Positions 34,420 through 45,424 of a stretch of DNA of 64,000 bases are shown piece after piece. Under the pieces are notes generated by a model, which was not told where the DNA came from, ran no database searches, and saw nothing but the letters and a program-made list of their open reading frames with translations. Positions within the stretch are counted from its first letter, which is position 1. Each line of letters opens with the position of its first letter. The stretch lies in NCBI GenBank assembly GCA_037176905.1, contig JBBBWG010011000.1, positions 24,780-88,779 of the forward strand, given 5' to 3'. A program made the position numbers and the translations under genes. The DNA comes from Azolla pinnata (taxonomy: Eukaryota > Streptophyta > Polypodiopsida > Salviniales > Salviniaceae).

Positions 34420-36288
34420 TCACGAGAAGAAGGACCTGGTAGAGATGCGAGGGCCGCGCTTGTTGCTGCCGTCGTCAGGGCACTCGGTTGCCTCTTCATC
34501 ATCGCCACTGGCCTGATTGCTCGCGTGCCGCAGCTGCTGTTGATGCCGGACATGTCCTCGGAGGCGTTTCACATCGGCAAGCTTCACTGGCTTGAGCAGG
34601 AATTCCTCTGCGCCTTCAGCTAGGCATCTGCAAAATGCACCAAAAAAGAAAACCCTGATTCAGAAGCTGCCCCTTAGCATCCAGCAAGTATAAGCACCCA
34701 TGTATGATGGCTCTGGGCCTGGTTCACAAACATCTGCAGGGAAAAAGGAAAGAGAGCCGGGCCTCTCACCTGTTGATGCGGTGCGGTACATTCTCCGACG
34801 ACATGACGACAACTGGTATCTCCTTCAATGCTGAAGATTCCTGCAGGGTGCACAGATATGCCATGTCTGATGTTGAGCTGGGGTTTCGCAGCTGAGCACA
34901 GGCAGCATTGCATTGCAAAAACCTACCACATTTGCAAAAAACCTACCACATTTGCGAAACCTACCACATTTGCAAAAAATCTACCACATTTGCAGGAACA
35001 GCGTACATTGCGCCATGGATGCAGCAGCACAACCCATTCAGGGGTTGCAGAGATTGTACAAATGGAGTGCAAAGCATGGAGACAGGCACGGGAATAAGCT
35101 GCCATATATGGTAATGCACATGCATGCAGACATGTCAAAAAAACCATTCGCCATAGCCATTCCCACACGAACAGCTAGAGGAGGGAAGAGAAGAAGGGGC
35201 AATTTTGCAGGTCGGAGGACTCACTTTGATGGCCTTGAGAAGATCGTAGCCCGACATTCCAGGCATGCAATAGTCGGTGATGATCAGATTGATCTCGTCG
35301 TCCTGCGGATGGCACCAAAACAAGCTCCGCTTCAACATGTTGGTCACAGATGTGGTAGCTGGGACAAGAACCCACTGGGGAGCAGGAGAGAAAACAATGG
35401 CGATGGGAAGGGAAGCTTACATGCAGCTGGTCCTCTCCAGCGAGCCCTAGAATTTCCAACGCTCGCCTCCCGCTGTCGACTGTGGTCACTGCATCACAGA
35501 GAAAGCGAGAGAGGGGGAGAAAGGATGAGCCCAGGAAAGAGCTCGAAATCGGAGCTTAAGGCCTGTATTCGCGCAACAAAATGTGCATAAGCAGGGATGG
35601 GTGCTCGGATTCTCGCCGTAGCCATAGCCATAGCCATAGCTACGGCTGCCAAGAGGGAATGCAGGCCAATGTATGCGCTTCTTCTGCGTCTTCATCCTCT
35701 TCTTTCCTCTCCATCTTCTTCAACGCTTGTCATCGTCATCTTCTTCATCGTCTGTCATCGTGATCATCATGATCATCTTCTTCTTCTTCTTCTTCAGCAA
35801 CATCAACAACAACATCATCATCAACAACAACGACAACAACAAAGTCGTCTTCCGTTTGCTGTTCCCATGCACGAATTGGGGCCCGCTGACAATCCGAGGA
35901 CATTCTGAGACGGAGGAGGGAGTTGTATGGGGGGGGGGGAGAAGCGGGAAGAAGCAGAGGGGATATGGAGCTAACCTTTGTAAGCCGAGTGCTTGAGGAG
36001 CTTCTCGATGACTTTCCTGTCCACGAAGCTGTCGTCCACAGCGAGCACATGGACGGCATCCACAGAAGCGGCCCTAGAAGCAGCAACAGTAGCAGCAGAA
36101 ACAGCAGCAGCATCTCCATCGCAAGGCAGGGAGGCGGAGGCGGAGGCGATGAAAGAAGCGGTGGCAGGGGAGGAGGAAGAGGGAGGGGACAGGGAGCGGC
36201 GGCCATGGCTATGGCTATGGCTATGGCTATGGCTATGGCTATGGCCGCTGCCGCTGCCATACTCGCGGAGGCACCTGGAAGAAGACAT
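34420..36288 (-). CDS. Type-A response regulator (cytokinin signalling), 5 exons
   Basis: Receiver-only protein that takes phosphate from histidine phosphotransfer proteins and dampens cytokinin signalling. Exons 36288-35976, 35488-35421, 35302-35225, 34840-34770 and 34627-34420 give 245 aa. The receiver spans about residues 80-205: acidic pair Asp85/Asp86 in [11 protein letters not shown], phospho-acceptor Asp137 in [19 protein letters not shown] switch region, and Lys189 in FLLKPVKL. The C-terminus is short and polar with no GARP/Myb DNA-binding domain, which separates type A from type B. The N-terminus is unusual: a (His-Ser)n run from a hexanucleotide repeat, then Ser/Pro and Ala-rich low complexity. 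A TATA box lies upstream at about 36445-36453. Confidence 0.93.
34917..34998. repeat. Short tandem repeat in a response regulator intron
   Basis: Four copies of AAACCTACCACATTTGC(A/G)AA at 18-22 bp spacing, inside intron 3. Confidence 0.8.
35613..35641. repeat. (CCATAG)n hexanucleotide tract in intron 1
   Basis: About four units of CCATAG in the response regulator's first intron, the same family as the exon 1 tract at 36205. Confidence 0.8.
36203..36246. repeat. (ATGGCT)n coding hexanucleotide repeat
   Basis: About six ATGGCT units lie in exon 1 of the response regulator and encode alternating Ser-His on the minus strand. Long Met-Ala or Leu-Trp frames on the plus strand are artefacts of this tract. 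Confidence 0.9.
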
Positions 36289-36444
36289 GAGCTTTCAGAA
36301 GATGCAGAGGGAGCAGAGAGGGAGCGGCGACGGCGATGGCGATGGAGGAAGGAGCAAGAAAGCGATCGATCGGTGCAGAGGAGAAGATGCGTGCAAGGAA
36401 GGGGAGATGAAGAAGAAGAAGAGAAGGGGCGGAGGTTCATCCCT

Positions 36445-36453
36445 GTTTATATA
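36445..36453 (-). promoter_or_regulatory. TATA box of the response regulator
   Basis: On the minus strand TATATAAAC, about 160 bp before the start codon. A (GAA)n tract lies just upstream of it. Confidence 0.5.
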
Positions 36454-36454
36454 C

Positions 36455-36766
36455 AGAAGAAGAAAGAAGAAGAAGAAGAAGAAGAAGAAGGAAGAGGTGA
36501 CCGGCGGCAGCCGGTGGGCTTCCGCTGGGATTCCCGGTCACCCGGGAAAATAAAAAGAGATCTTTCTTGTGGGTCCCACAAAATCTTGTGCGTTCCATTT
36601 TTTCGCTCATCAAAAAAAATATTTTTATCCATTTATATCTGCATATATATATAGATATATATATATGTCCTTATAAATATAAATAAATAAATAGGTCTAT
36701 ATATATATATATATATATATATAGATATATAGATAGATAGATAGATAGATAGATTTTTTTTAGTTA
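36455..36766. repeat. Simple-sequence block: (GAA)n, (AT)n, (GATA)n
   Basis: (GAA)n at about 36458-36492, alternating AT with ATAG interruptions at about 36640-36725, and (GATA)n at about 36726-36754. Confidence 0.85.
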
Positions 36767-36786
36767 AGGAGAATTCCCGAAAAAAA

Positions 36787-37235
36787 TGACGCCCAACAAA
36801 ATTGTAACTTGCATTTTGCCGCCTGCCGAAACTGGACATTTTTGCAGATCATATCCACGCCTAGCTCTGAAAGATTAACGCGCGCGCTTGATTGATTAAA
36901 GCCTGGCACTCGACTGATTGTGAGCTCTTTTTCGACATCGAATCGGGCCGAGATCGATCTCCTGCTTTCCGATTGCTTGATTACGTCGATCGATGGATTA
37001 GATCCGGGGAAGCGACCGGTTCGTTTTTCCTGGCTCGTCGGGTGCAGGATTGGAATCGATTCGGGATCGGTTCGTCGGAAGCGATCGGGATTAGGATCGA
37101 TAGATAGCAGCAGCGGAATCGATCTTGGGTGTTAAATTTTTCTTCGCGGAAGATAAGATTAGGCGTTGATTCTGTGAATTCCTGATTTTAGCGAGCGTCA
37201 AAAATGTAATTTACAATCTCTTCCGGCGCTTTTTC
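36787..37235. mobile_element. MITE-like element, copy C
   Basis: The left end ACGCCCAACAAAATTGTAAC...GCATTTT and the reverse complement of the right end GCGCCGGAAGAGATTGTAAA...ACATTTTTGACGC form diverged inverted repeats. They share blocks with copies A and B, including GCTAAAATCAGGAATT and AATCAACGCCTAA. The interior shares TGATTGTGAGCTC with copy B's TAACTGTGAGCTC. No coding capacity. Confidence 0.6.
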
Positions 37236-38090
37236 TCTTTCTTTTTTTCCGCTGCCTTTTTTTAAAAACAAAATCCCTTTTCTTTTTCCTCGTTTTTCCA
37301 GCCATTCGTTTCTATTTTTCCCGCGGTTTTGTTCTTTGTTTCACTTTTTTCTTTTCTCCCTGCGCTTTTTACTTTCTTCCTTTTTTCTTTTTCGCTTTAC
37401 TGTTGCGCTTTTTCTTTTCTCTCTCTTCATCGGGCCTTCCATCTGGTTATTTTTTCCGAAATTAATCATTTCAATTTCAATTTCAATTCGTAATTTTTCC
37501 TATCTGTTCGCCGCCAAAAAGCGTCTCTCTTAAAACAAAAGCGTATCTTTTTCGTTTTTCGTTTGGGCAATTTATAAGAAATAATTAAAAAGAGAAAAAA
37601 GCCGCTTTTTGCTTTTTAATTCGAGGAGGCTATAAACAATAATAACAACAACGATTTGTTGTTTTCTTTCCTTTGTATTTCTTCTGCATTTCTTTTGTTT
37701 TCTTTGAAAGCTCGAAGTACAATGCATTACATACATAATCTAATCCCAGATTTGCTTTCCTTTTTTTTTCTCTCTTTGAAAACTCTCTCTAAAAACAAGG
37801 AACGAAAATTGGGTCGGCCAAAAAAGAAAGAAAGAAAGAAAGAAGGAAAACAAAAAAATCCAGCATATCTTCTTCTCTTTTTTTTAACGGCTCAAAATGG
37901 TTTGGGGGCTCCAAATGGTTTGCCCTTTGTTTTTGGACCCTGAATTATGAGAAAATAATTATGTACAAGAGTGGGGAAGGAGAAAAAAAGAGCACAACAA
38001 AATTCTGAGAGATTTATTATTAATGAAAGAAAGGGAGGCAAAAAGCTTAGGGTTTGCGGCTGTTTTAGATGAAAAACCACATTTGGATGG
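37236..38090. other. T-rich, low-complexity intergenic DNA
   Basis: Dominated by pyrimidine runs (TTTTTCTTTT) with (GAAA)n near 37825-37845. No gene or structured element is recognised. Confidence 0.5.
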
Positions 38091-38104
38091 CTTTATCCAA
38101 ATGT

Positions 38105-38163
38105 GCAAACCCTAAACCCTAAACCCTAGAAAAACCCTAGAAAAACCCTAGATAAACCCTAGC
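38105..38163. repeat. Interstitial telomere-like AAACCCTA tract
   Basis: Three perfect CCCTAAA units (plant telomere type), then three further ACCCTAGAAAA/ACCCTAGATAA variants. It sits in intergenic DNA about 1.8 kb upstream of the response regulator. Confidence 0.85.
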
Positions 38164-38484
38164 CTTTAAAGGCCTTATTATACAAGGGGGTGCAAAACCC
38201 GAATCCGCACTTGTGGGCTAGTTCATTAAGGAATGAAATTTGGGGGGAATGCAGCAGCTGCTAACAGCGGTTAGCAGCTCACCCAGCTAGCAGCTCGCTT
38301 GCTGCTGACGGTTTTTACGCTCGCGATGCCGACTCGGAGTGGGGCACGGACGGATACGTGAGCGATGAACGAATTCCGATTGGGCTTTTATCGAGGCCGA
38401 AAGAAAGCTCCCGATTTCGTAGCGCTGTATCTCGAATCCATCCATCGATCCATCATAATGGGATCACGCAGCCCTCGAGGATTG

Positions 38485-38533
38485 GATTGGATCGGATCGG
38501 ATCGGATCGGATCGGATCGGATCGGATCGGATC
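38485..38533. repeat. (GGATC)n pentanucleotide repeat
   Basis: About nine to ten units of GGATC in a row. A second, interrupted tract of the same unit lies at about 39318-39367. Confidence 0.9.
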
Positions 38534-38539
38534 GTCACT

Positions 38540-39312
38540 GCGGAGACAGCCGACGCTTACAATGAAACGGGGGCCTTCTTTTCCGTGACCTCGAGAGCCC
38601 GGTCGATTATTAGCCCCCCGTCCCCGCATCGGTGGGCTTCTCGAGAAAAGAAATCGGACGGCATCCGAAGATCGCCCTCGATCGCCGCATTCCCAACCAC
38701 CATGCGATCGTCGTTGAGTCGGAGACTGATGATGACGACGATGATAATGATGATGAGTAAGATCTCGGTACATTTGAAACGCCCCCGTTCCCTTCCTTTT
38801 CGCTTCGAGCCGGAATCGAACGCACTCGCAATCAATGCCCGTCGCTATCATCGCCGCTGTCGTCGTCGTCGTTTGTCGTCGTCGGCGACGACGACGTCGC
38901 TGCCGCCGCCGGGCCCCCGCGCTTGAAAGCGCGACCCCAACGGATCGGGCTCTTAAAGTTATGCGGGCGGAATCCCGAAGAGCTGTTGGTTTCACACTGC
39001 CGCGGCCGATATTTGGGCGCTCGCGTTTCCTCCGAAGGGGGGGGGAGGGGGGAACGAGTCGAGCTAAGCCATTTACTCCCACCCACCCACACACACAGTC
39101 ACTAGGAATATGTCATTGATGGCTGCTTCATGTTAGATTGGATCCAGCTCGATCGATCGCGATCGGTGGCTCGATTACGGCGAGTGAGCGAATATAGCGA
39201 AGAAGATTTGTTTCTCTTTTTTTTTGCTTCTGATTGAAAGAGGGAAAGCAAAAAAGAGAGCCATGAATGAGGAGGAGTGGTAGGATGGGCATTATTTCCT
39301 GTTGGGGGATGT
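38540..39312. other. GC-rich intergenic block without a supported gene
   Basis: Open frames cover both strands because stops are rare in the GC-rich sequence and its (GTC)n/(GAC)n run near 38855-38905. No domain, splice-consistent model or codon pattern stands out. Confidence 0.45.
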
Positions 39313-39317
39313 GTGTG

Positions 39318-39367
39318 GACGGATCGGATCGCATCGGATCGGATCGGATCGGATCGAGGATCGGATC
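39318..39367. repeat. Second (GGATC)n tract, interrupted
   Basis: Same unit as at 38485, about eight copies with one GCATC variant. Confidence 0.85.
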
Positions 39368-40200
39368 AGGTGACACAAACTAACATCACAAATGCACCAC
39401 TCACTCTTTCCTTTGCTTTTTCTCGATGATCTTAGTAAAGGCGCTCGCTGCGCTGATAAGGTGGCGCATTCGAGTCGAGGAAAACCGCGGCCAAAGACCG
39501 ATGCCAACCGCGAGGATCGACACTAGATCCGGGCCATTTAGATAGGCATTAATTAGGGGGCGGGGATTCGGCCGCCAGATAGATTCTCGGGCGAGACTGA
39601 CTCGGGGGCCTCTCTCTGTTCTCGGTTCATCGCCAGTCTTAAGCTTCTTTCCGAGTCTGAGTCTTAGAGTCGGAACCGATCCGATCCGAAGTTGTAGCTG
39701 ACACGGGGGGCCGATAGACGCTTACCATTAGATCCGTATCTTCATCGTGCGCCATCATCAATGCAATCAATATCGATCTATCGATCCGATCTGAGCCGAT
39801 CGATCGATCCCTAGCTCGTATCGTTGGCCCACTCGCTGCTTACAGCTTTCCTCGCCGCGACCATCGCAGAGCCGAATGGGATCGATGGATCGATCCCGCA
39901 ATGAGATCTCTATATCTCAAACGCTCACATGCGATGAACTCCGCAAAAGTTTTCGCCTTCTCTCGGAAACCGCGACCCTCCTTGCTCCGCCCTAGGCCCA
40001 AAATGCTTGCTTCCCACAAAACCGAGATCCTCTCCTCGATCCGCACCATCGATCTTGCAGACCATGTGAGAGTCAATGGGGCTTCGCTTCTGGGCGACGA
40101 TTTCCGACGGCTTCTTCGATTTCTAGATCGCACTGTGACGAGGATGGCCCCTTCATCCCTGCGTCTCTCGAGACATGTTACGAGTAACTCTTAGATTGAT
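39368..40200. other. Intergenic, possible unrecognised short gene
   Basis: A plus frame at 39901-40194 (97 aa, Arg/Leu/Ser-rich) and its opposite-strand shadow are open, but neither has a recognisable domain. GATCGATC motifs are frequent, as in the MITE interiors. Confidence 0.3.
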
Positions 40201-43200
40201 CTTGTTATTATAATTGTGTTGTCTTGCCTCATCCTTCTCCCCAGTTCAGGATCTGACCTTGAGCCTATAACGTTACTCTTACCCTCGATCGCAATTCAAG
40301 ATTTTTGAGCAATAGGGAAACCACTAACGATCGGAAATGTGTTACAAATTTGAGAAGAGAAAAGATTTTATCATTTGTGGAAAGTCGTTTTTCTTATAGT
40401 TTGGAACACGGTTGCTCAGAATAGAATCATCAAGCACCACAGTGGTTATTTCGACCTCCTATCACATAGAATAACATCTCATTTGTAGAGTATCTAAAGC
40501 TATCAAGATATCCTAAAATTTTTGACATATTTTAGACATATCCTTTTTTAAAGATTCGTATGTAATTGAATTTTTTAGCTTTACGTATTGCGATGATTTT
40601 GATAGCTAATTAAAGGATAACTCTTTCAGAAATATAAAAATAAAATTTTGAATGCATGGAATCAATCGTTCGTAAAATAGATCACCCTTACCTGTTTGGA
40701 TCCGTTAAGTTTTTTACGCTTGCATAACAAGTTCTCTCTATGACAGATCAATCCATGTAAAGTGTTAGTCTTTTTGACTTATTGCTCTTTTTGGTGTGAA
40801 TTAGAGAATGTGTTGACTAATCAAACCTAAACCTTTAGGTTTCACAATTTTGATCCAAAAGATCGGAGGGGCATATGTTCACTATGGAGGTTGAGAGATC
40901 CTATTGGTGTCTCTATGGTAGGAAGAGATAAGGGGTCCCATACCGCATAAAAATGTTGACGCTTTTGTTCCTTACTGGTGGAGGCTCCTTCCATATAGCT
41001 CCTTCACTTGTCCTTGTAATGCATGCATGGACAATTTCAATCGAAATCAGTATAATTGTCACAGCCAGAGATTTGCAAGTAGCTTTGTATAACAGCCTTC
41101 CCGATTTGCTATGTTAACTTGCCTAATATCCAATAAATTGATAGCTGTAAACTATTCGGCTTGTCAAGCCGTAGTCCGTTGTGTTCCTTTTTGTTATTGA
41201 CCAAACTCTTGAGCCCCATTTGAGTGCATAGAATGAATCATTCGTTTACCATTCAAAAATGTTTTTAATCAAGTGTGAATGATAAATGGTCTCAAAGCTA
41301 GATTTAAATCATAAGTTACAGAAAATAAAAAATATATATAATTATACAAATTGATCATAAAGCATGAAAATAATAATAAGTTCAAATGCTAGAAAGTAAC
41401 TATAAATTTAAAATTTTACAAAAAAATGATCATAAAGCTTAGCTATACATCATACGATCATGAACATGTATAATACTGTTCGAAATTTAAAGTTCAAAGC
41501 TCATAAATTTGAGAATATTATGGTAAGTTGACTAAGGAATTTAATCACAACAGATTCCATTGTCATTATTAATCGATATTTTTAATTTTGCTTTTAACAT
41601 TCCGGTTATCGTAAGTGTGGCAGCATGGGTTCAATTCCTTCTCTTGATTAATTATGAAAAAATTTTATGTAAAAAAAGAGAAAAGAAATAAACTCATGAA
41701 TTTTTCACATTTCAAACGTTTGAATTGGCTTTTAAATGCATTTGTTAGTGCATTTCTATGGGTTTCTATCGTTTCCTCACAAAAGGGAAAAGGGCAAGCT
41801 TATGAGTGTCCCTCCTTGCTAAGCAATCCCCCCACTATGTGAATAACTTGCCAATTGAGCATATACTAATTTTCGTTGTTTGGTTGATCTGCCGCATTTT
41901 TCTTCCAAATGTCTGCAAGGAATCCACTAGAGATCTCCAATATCAAGCTGTTGTGTCGGTTTCCAACCTAATGTGGCTTGCAAGATGTGCCTTCCTAGGT
42001 ATTATAGCAAAGAATTACATTTTTTGTTCTAGTTCCTTGAGTGGGAGTCTCTTGAATGGGGTTGTTATCTGTTGTCTAGCATATAAGCATTGTCATGATC
42101 CCCATCAAATATCTTACTCAAGCAAGCTTAATAAAAGTTTTGCACTCATAATTTTAATTGGTATAATCTTTGATGAAGTAAAGTTTGGTTGATTAAACCA
42201 ATACTTACGAGTTATCACGCCGACTTTTATTTTGCGCAAATTATTTACATAAACTATCATGTTTTTCATGGTAGTTTTATCATAAAAGTGAGAATAGATT
42301 GATAAATCATGGTGAGTGGATCTTTTTCTATCATTTCGGGAGTACCTTCTCAATACAATCCATAAACTTGTAAAGTTGATTGCGTGTTGTTAAACCCTCA
42401 GTATTGGCTAGATATAAAATTAAATGCATGAGATTAACAATTCTTGTCACATCTCAAAATAAATGTTAATTTCTAGAAATGTAGTATCAAGAGTAAAACC
42501 AACTCACTTCTATGTGGTTTGGAATCACTCATGCTACCACCAATTGTGTGATGGGTTTGAGTTGTTGTCAAAGTGTGGTGAGTTGTTATAATTAGGGAGT
42601 GAAACTCACAAATTTGATGGGTGAAAATCTAACTCAATTGTGTCTTTAATCGAGACTTGGCCAATTGTCTTTATAAGCTTATCATGGTTGCTACAAGAAC
42701 TAAGTCACAACAACATTTTCCAATAATTTATGGACCTTCATAGCCTTGATGGAATATTATAAACCCAAGAAATTAGCATTTTGAAATCCAAATACATAGA
42801 TTGATAAGAAGTAATACCTATCATTTCATAATATGCTAATGGCGTTCAATTTCACTCAATAATCATCGGAACCACAATCAGGTGGGTTTAGGATCAATAA
42901 ATTCTATCATAACACTTTTGGTGGGGATGGCCATGCAGAGAAATCATTCTACAAGTATGACTGGTGATGTATAAAAGTCAAATGTGATATCTAATTAGCA
43001 ATAACTAACCCACTGCCATTAACATCCTTAATTAAGTATTGGGCGGGTTTTGCTGTCCCTTCATGTATGTCCACTAGTACAGTAAACTCTTGTGCAACAT
43101 GAACAGAGTCAAAACTTAATGATGAGAAAGACTATCAGGGTTTAGCTTTTACTTGCTAATCGGATGTGAAATGACTCGTTTACCGATCATTTCTGTCAAA

Positions 43201-43860
43201 GGCACTTTCGAAGAAGAGCCAAGTCTAATGGGTCGGAATTCAGACAATAAATCGAGGTCATACTGTGGGATCGTGTCGATATGTTTGTATTGTGTTGAGA
43301 AGAGATTTAGCCATTGAGGTGTTCTTTTTTCAATAACTAATGACAGGATATTTTTTAAGAGAAAACGGAAAAAGAGAGAAGAAATTTGGTTGGCTCGAAT
43401 CCAAAACGTCTCGCTTGCAGACAAAGCGTCACAAACAACTCGAGTTATATAAAGTCGATGACCTTAGAATCAGACAAGCTTGCCTAGCGCTGATTTTCCT
43501 TGTGATTTGACAAGGCGCATCAGTCGTTCATCCTTGATGACTTTTGCACAATGCAGCACCAGCTAACGATAGTACCATTTCACCAAACATATCGACATGT
43601 GACCCAAATTCCCGTCTGTGTGGCAAAACTCATCGTAGAACTCTTTCGGCGACAGAAATCACGTGTGTGTCGATAAAAAAGAAGGGAGCACAGAGACATG
43701 GACAGGGAGCGTAAGAAGAGCAGAGCGAAATCAAAAGAAAACTATAGTTAGTAGGCACCGACTTGGAGTCTGATGCGCACTTAGGCAGATGCAAGGAGCA
43801 TTAACGGAGAGACAGACGAAAGAACTAAACAAGGACTAATGACGATCGTGCTCTCTCTAA
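40201..43860. other. AT-rich, probably transposon-derived stretch
   Basis: Markedly more AT-rich than the GC-rich flanks, with stops in all frames. One longer plus frame at 41806-42192 contains STRDLQYQAVVSVSNLMWL, which loosely resembles the copia RNase H pattern S-T-x-E-x-E-Y-x-A ... WL with the Glu residues changed. If so, this is a dead copia-type relic. No LTR ends were identified. Confidence 0.35.
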
Positions 43861-44214
43861 TTCTATTTCAATACGGGCATTGACGACGCCATGAGTTCCA
43901 AACAGCTCACTCAAAAGGAGCGTATCTGCCAATTAGTTAATCGGTTAGGCATCTGTCTGCGACAACAAGGAGCTCTTTTTAACTGGGGTATCTTGGTATC
44001 TCCACTCAGAAGGCCGGTGTGTGGGTCCATTTCGGGCTGGCTTACCACCGATGGATACGACGGTTTCACACAGGGCCAAAGAGAGATGCGAGCGAGCAAT
44101 GCACAGTGCATAGAAAGAAAGCCGGCAAACTGTGTTTCGTGCCGGAGTCGTGATCATGCTCTAAAGTGAATGCGCACAAGAGAGGGGGGAGAGAAGCGGC
44201 AGAACATGGCCCAA
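43861..44214 (+). other. Unrecognised open frame, 92 codons
   Basis: A frame at 43891-44169 starts with ATG and has mixed composition with several Cys near its end (CVSCRSRD). No family is recognised, and it is overlapped by antisense frames of similar length. It may be non-coding. Confidence 0.25.
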
Positions 44215-44600
44215 ATGGAGGAGCAAAAACAGAAGCTGACGCCGAAGCAGAAGCAGCTGCTGAACGAGAAGCAGAACAAGAGCAGATGACGGAGAAGCAG
44301 ACGCTGAAGGAGAAGCAGAACAAGAGTAGGTGCTAGCTAAATGGAGACGGAGAAACAGCCTACAACAGCAGTAGAAGCAGAAACAAAACCAGGAGCAGAA
44401 GCAGAAGCAGAAACAAAATTGGGAGTAGAAGCAAAATTAGAAACGGAAACAGGAGCAGAGTCAGGAGCAGAAGCAGAAGCAAAAACAAAATCAGGGGCAG
44501 AAGCAGAAGCAGAAGCAGAAACAGAATCAGGAGCAGAAGCAGAAGTAGAAACAAAATCAGGAGCAGAATCAGAAGTAGAAACAGGAGCAGAAGCCCTTTT
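44215..44600. repeat. GCAGAA-based minisatellite
   Basis: Degenerate array of GCAGAAGCAGAA units mixed with ACAAAATCAGGA and ACAGGAGCA, in a higher-order period of about 30-36 bp. The plus frame reads as a Glu/Ala/Lys/Thr repeat and the minus frame as Leu-rich; neither is taken as a gene. Confidence 0.85.
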
Positions 44601-45254
44601 TTACTTCCTTTTTTTTTCTCCATCTTCTGTGGAGTGTGGGGCCCAGTGCAATGTGGACCGTCCATTCTGCCGGCCACGTGTCGTGCCCTCATTGGCCCTC
44701 GCCCGGCCCCCGAATCTTCGCCCCTTTTTTTGTTTTTCCTAAAAATCCACGAGATTAAAAGAAAAAGAAAAAAAAAGAAATACAGGGAGAAAATACGTAT
44801 ATATAAGCCCCTCAGAAAAGAGAAAGAGGTATTTTTTGTCGGGGAAAATACGCCCTTTATAAAAAATAAAAACGAAAGGCGTATATATAAAAACATAAAG
44901 CATTTCTATTTTGTATAAATAATAAATCAGAATAATAAGAAGAATAATAGCGTAAAACATTTCTATTTCTATATATATCTCTGAAATGCGAGAGAATTTT
45001 AATAAATCGGAGTAATAATACCAATAATGAAATAAAGCATTTCTGTTTTATGTAATTACGAAATGCGAGGATAATAATATTTAGTTTTTCTAATAATAAT
45101 ATCTAATTATTAATGAATCAGAATAATAATAATATTTATTTTTTTCTCCTTGTCTTCTTCTTTCTTCTTCTTCTTCGTCTTCTTCTTCTTCTTCTTTTGT
45201 GGGCGCTGTGATCGTGCGCCATAGCTTCCTTTCTCTGCAGAATTCCCCATTCTC
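44601..45254. other. Upstream region of allantoate amidohydrolase
   Basis: A GC-rich patch at about 44635-44720 carries one G-box (CCACGTGTCG) and a CCAAT sequence on the minus strand. The rest is AT-rich with AATAATAAT runs, and a (TTC)n tract lies at about 45150-45195. Confidence 0.45.
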
Positions 45255-45263
45255 TGTATAAAA
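45255..45263 (+). promoter_or_regulatory. TATA box of allantoate amidohydrolase
   Basis: TGTATAAAAATGG fits the consensus and lies about 165 bp before the start codon. The ATG inside this motif would be upstream of the transcription start. A (CCCT)n run lies in the leader. Confidence 0.55.
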
Positions 45264-45424
45264 ATGGCGCAGCGACGCAACAGGGGAGGAGCAGGAGCAG
45301 CAGAGCATCGACGGGGGCAGAGAGTGCGAGGAGACGGGCCTCTTTCTCTGCACGGGGAAGAGCCCCCTCCCTCCCTCCCTCCCTCCAATCCAATCGTTCC
45401 CCGCTTCTCTATCCCTCCCCCACC

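Noticed and set aside
35745-36654. Frames of 186-243 codons opposite or offset to the response regulator
   Set aside because: Shadows of the receiver exon 1 and of hexanucleotide and GAA repeats.
38453-39094. 213-codon minus frame in GC-rich DNA
   Set aside because: Arg/Thr/Pro low complexity, opposed by similar frames on the plus strand, no domain and no splice logic.
44341-44896. Glu/Ala-rich plus frame and Leu-rich minus frame
   Set aside because: Both are readings of the GCAGAA minisatellite; no conserved sequence outside the array.
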